A stretch of 6,505 bases of DNA from Alphaproteobacteria bacterium (GTDB lineage Bacteria; Pseudomonadota; Alphaproteobacteria; Micavibrionales; Micavibrionaceae), in the NCBI GenBank assembly GCA_030639165.1, contig DAOWDF010000072.1, positions 1 through 6,505 on the forward strand, given 5' to 3'. Position 1 is the stretch's first letter; the number at the start of each line of letters is the position of its first letter. The notes under the pieces were generated by a model. It was not told the origin of the DNA, ran no database searches, and saw nothing but the letters and a program-made list of their open reading frames with translations. The translations under genes were made by a program, and so were the position numbers. Shown here piece after piece: positions 6,337 through 6,505 of the stretch.

Positions 6337-6505
6337 AGAATAAGTCTAAAAATTTACATTATTCATTAAATCAATTTATAAAGAGCATAATTGATCGTGT
6401 TGGAGCAGCGCTGGGGCTTCTAATATTATCTCCCGTATTTATATATATTGCCTATAAGGTAAAGCAAGATGGTGGCCCTATATTCTATAGCCATGAGCGT
6501 ATTGG
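6333..6505 (+). CDS. Undecaprenyl-phosphate sugar phosphotransferase (ExoY/WcaJ-type phosphoglycosyl transferase), 3' end cut by window
   Basis: The first 57 codons of a bacterial sugar transferase, which moves a sugar phosphate from a nucleotide sugar onto undecaprenyl phosphate to start repeat-unit synthesis. Visible features: the basic start IKSIIDRVGAALG (16-28), a hydrophobic re-entrant helix with the conserved Ser-Pro (LSP, residues 32-34), and the family signature GPIFYSHERIG (48-58). The catalytic Asp-Glu pair lies beyond the edge. There is no four-helix N-terminal domain as in WbaP or WcaJ, so this is the short ExoY/PglC-like form. The ATG overlaps the stop of the galE remnant by ATGA, and the only upstream ribosome-site candidate is a weak GGCTGGG about five nt before, so translation is probably coupled to the remnant. 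The sugar used cannot be read from this fragment. Confidence 0.93.
   Translation, partial: MKNKSKNLHYSLNQFIKSIIDRVGAALGLLILSPVFIYIAYKVKQDGGPIFYSHERI

Noticed and set aside
1..6505. CRISPR arrays, tRNA or rRNA genes, insertion sequences
   Set aside because: No regularly spaced repeats, cloverleaf-like sequence, transposase frame or terminal inverted repeats were seen. The galE deletion shows no inserted element at its junction.

Overview
The window is part of an exopolysaccharide (capsule or EPS) assembly and export locus of a Gram-negative bacterium. The diderm assignment rests on a polysaccharide-export (OPX) protein, an outer-membrane beta-barrel and a Wzc/ExoP-type copolymerase-kinase. 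A short GumB-like OPX protein next to a barrel of the 'putative beta-barrel porin 2' type, together with a short ExoY-like sugar transferase, fits a Pseudomonadota member, plausibly an alphaproteobacterium. Base composition is AT-rich (about 40% GC by eye), so it is not a typical high-GC rhizobium or sphingomonad. The genus cannot be named from the sequence.

Layout. Six genes lie on the minus strand and are read from right to left. First comes a 62-aa single-pass membrane protein (6084-5896), which overlaps by ATGA a 633-aa O-antigen-ligase/Wzy-type membrane protein (5899-3998). A 75-nt gap follows that holds a TTGACA/TATAAT promoter candidate and a stem-loop followed by five U's. After it come a 93-aa secreted low-complexity protein (3922-3641), a 430-aa outer-membrane barrel (3615-2323), a 181-aa OPX protein (2301-1756) and a Wzz/BY-kinase fusion (1710 to beyond the left edge). 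Gaps within this second group are 25, 21 and 45 nt, so it reads as one operon. A 117-nt intergenic region (6085-6201) separates the minus-strand genes from a divergent plus-strand pair: a 44-codon galE remnant (6202-6336) overlapping by ATGA a phosphoglycosyl transferase gene (6333 to beyond the right edge).

How the parts should work together. The sugar transferase would load the first sugar phosphate onto undecaprenyl phosphate. The ligase-family protein would polymerise or transfer the chain at the periplasmic face. The Wzz/BY-kinase would set chain length and energise or gate export, and the OPX protein plus barrel would carry the polymer across the periplasm and outer membrane. The two small proteins are unrecognised but sit at the head of each transcriptional group.

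The clearest anomaly is the galE remnant. It joins the N-terminal Rossmann motif of UDP-glucose 4-epimerase directly to the family's extreme C-terminal W-x-W...G-Y tail, so it looks like a clean internal deletion that kept the reading frame and the coupling to the downstream gene. The next most interesting points are the promoter plus hairpin leader of the export operon and the possible two-part outer-membrane exit (short OPX plus barrel).
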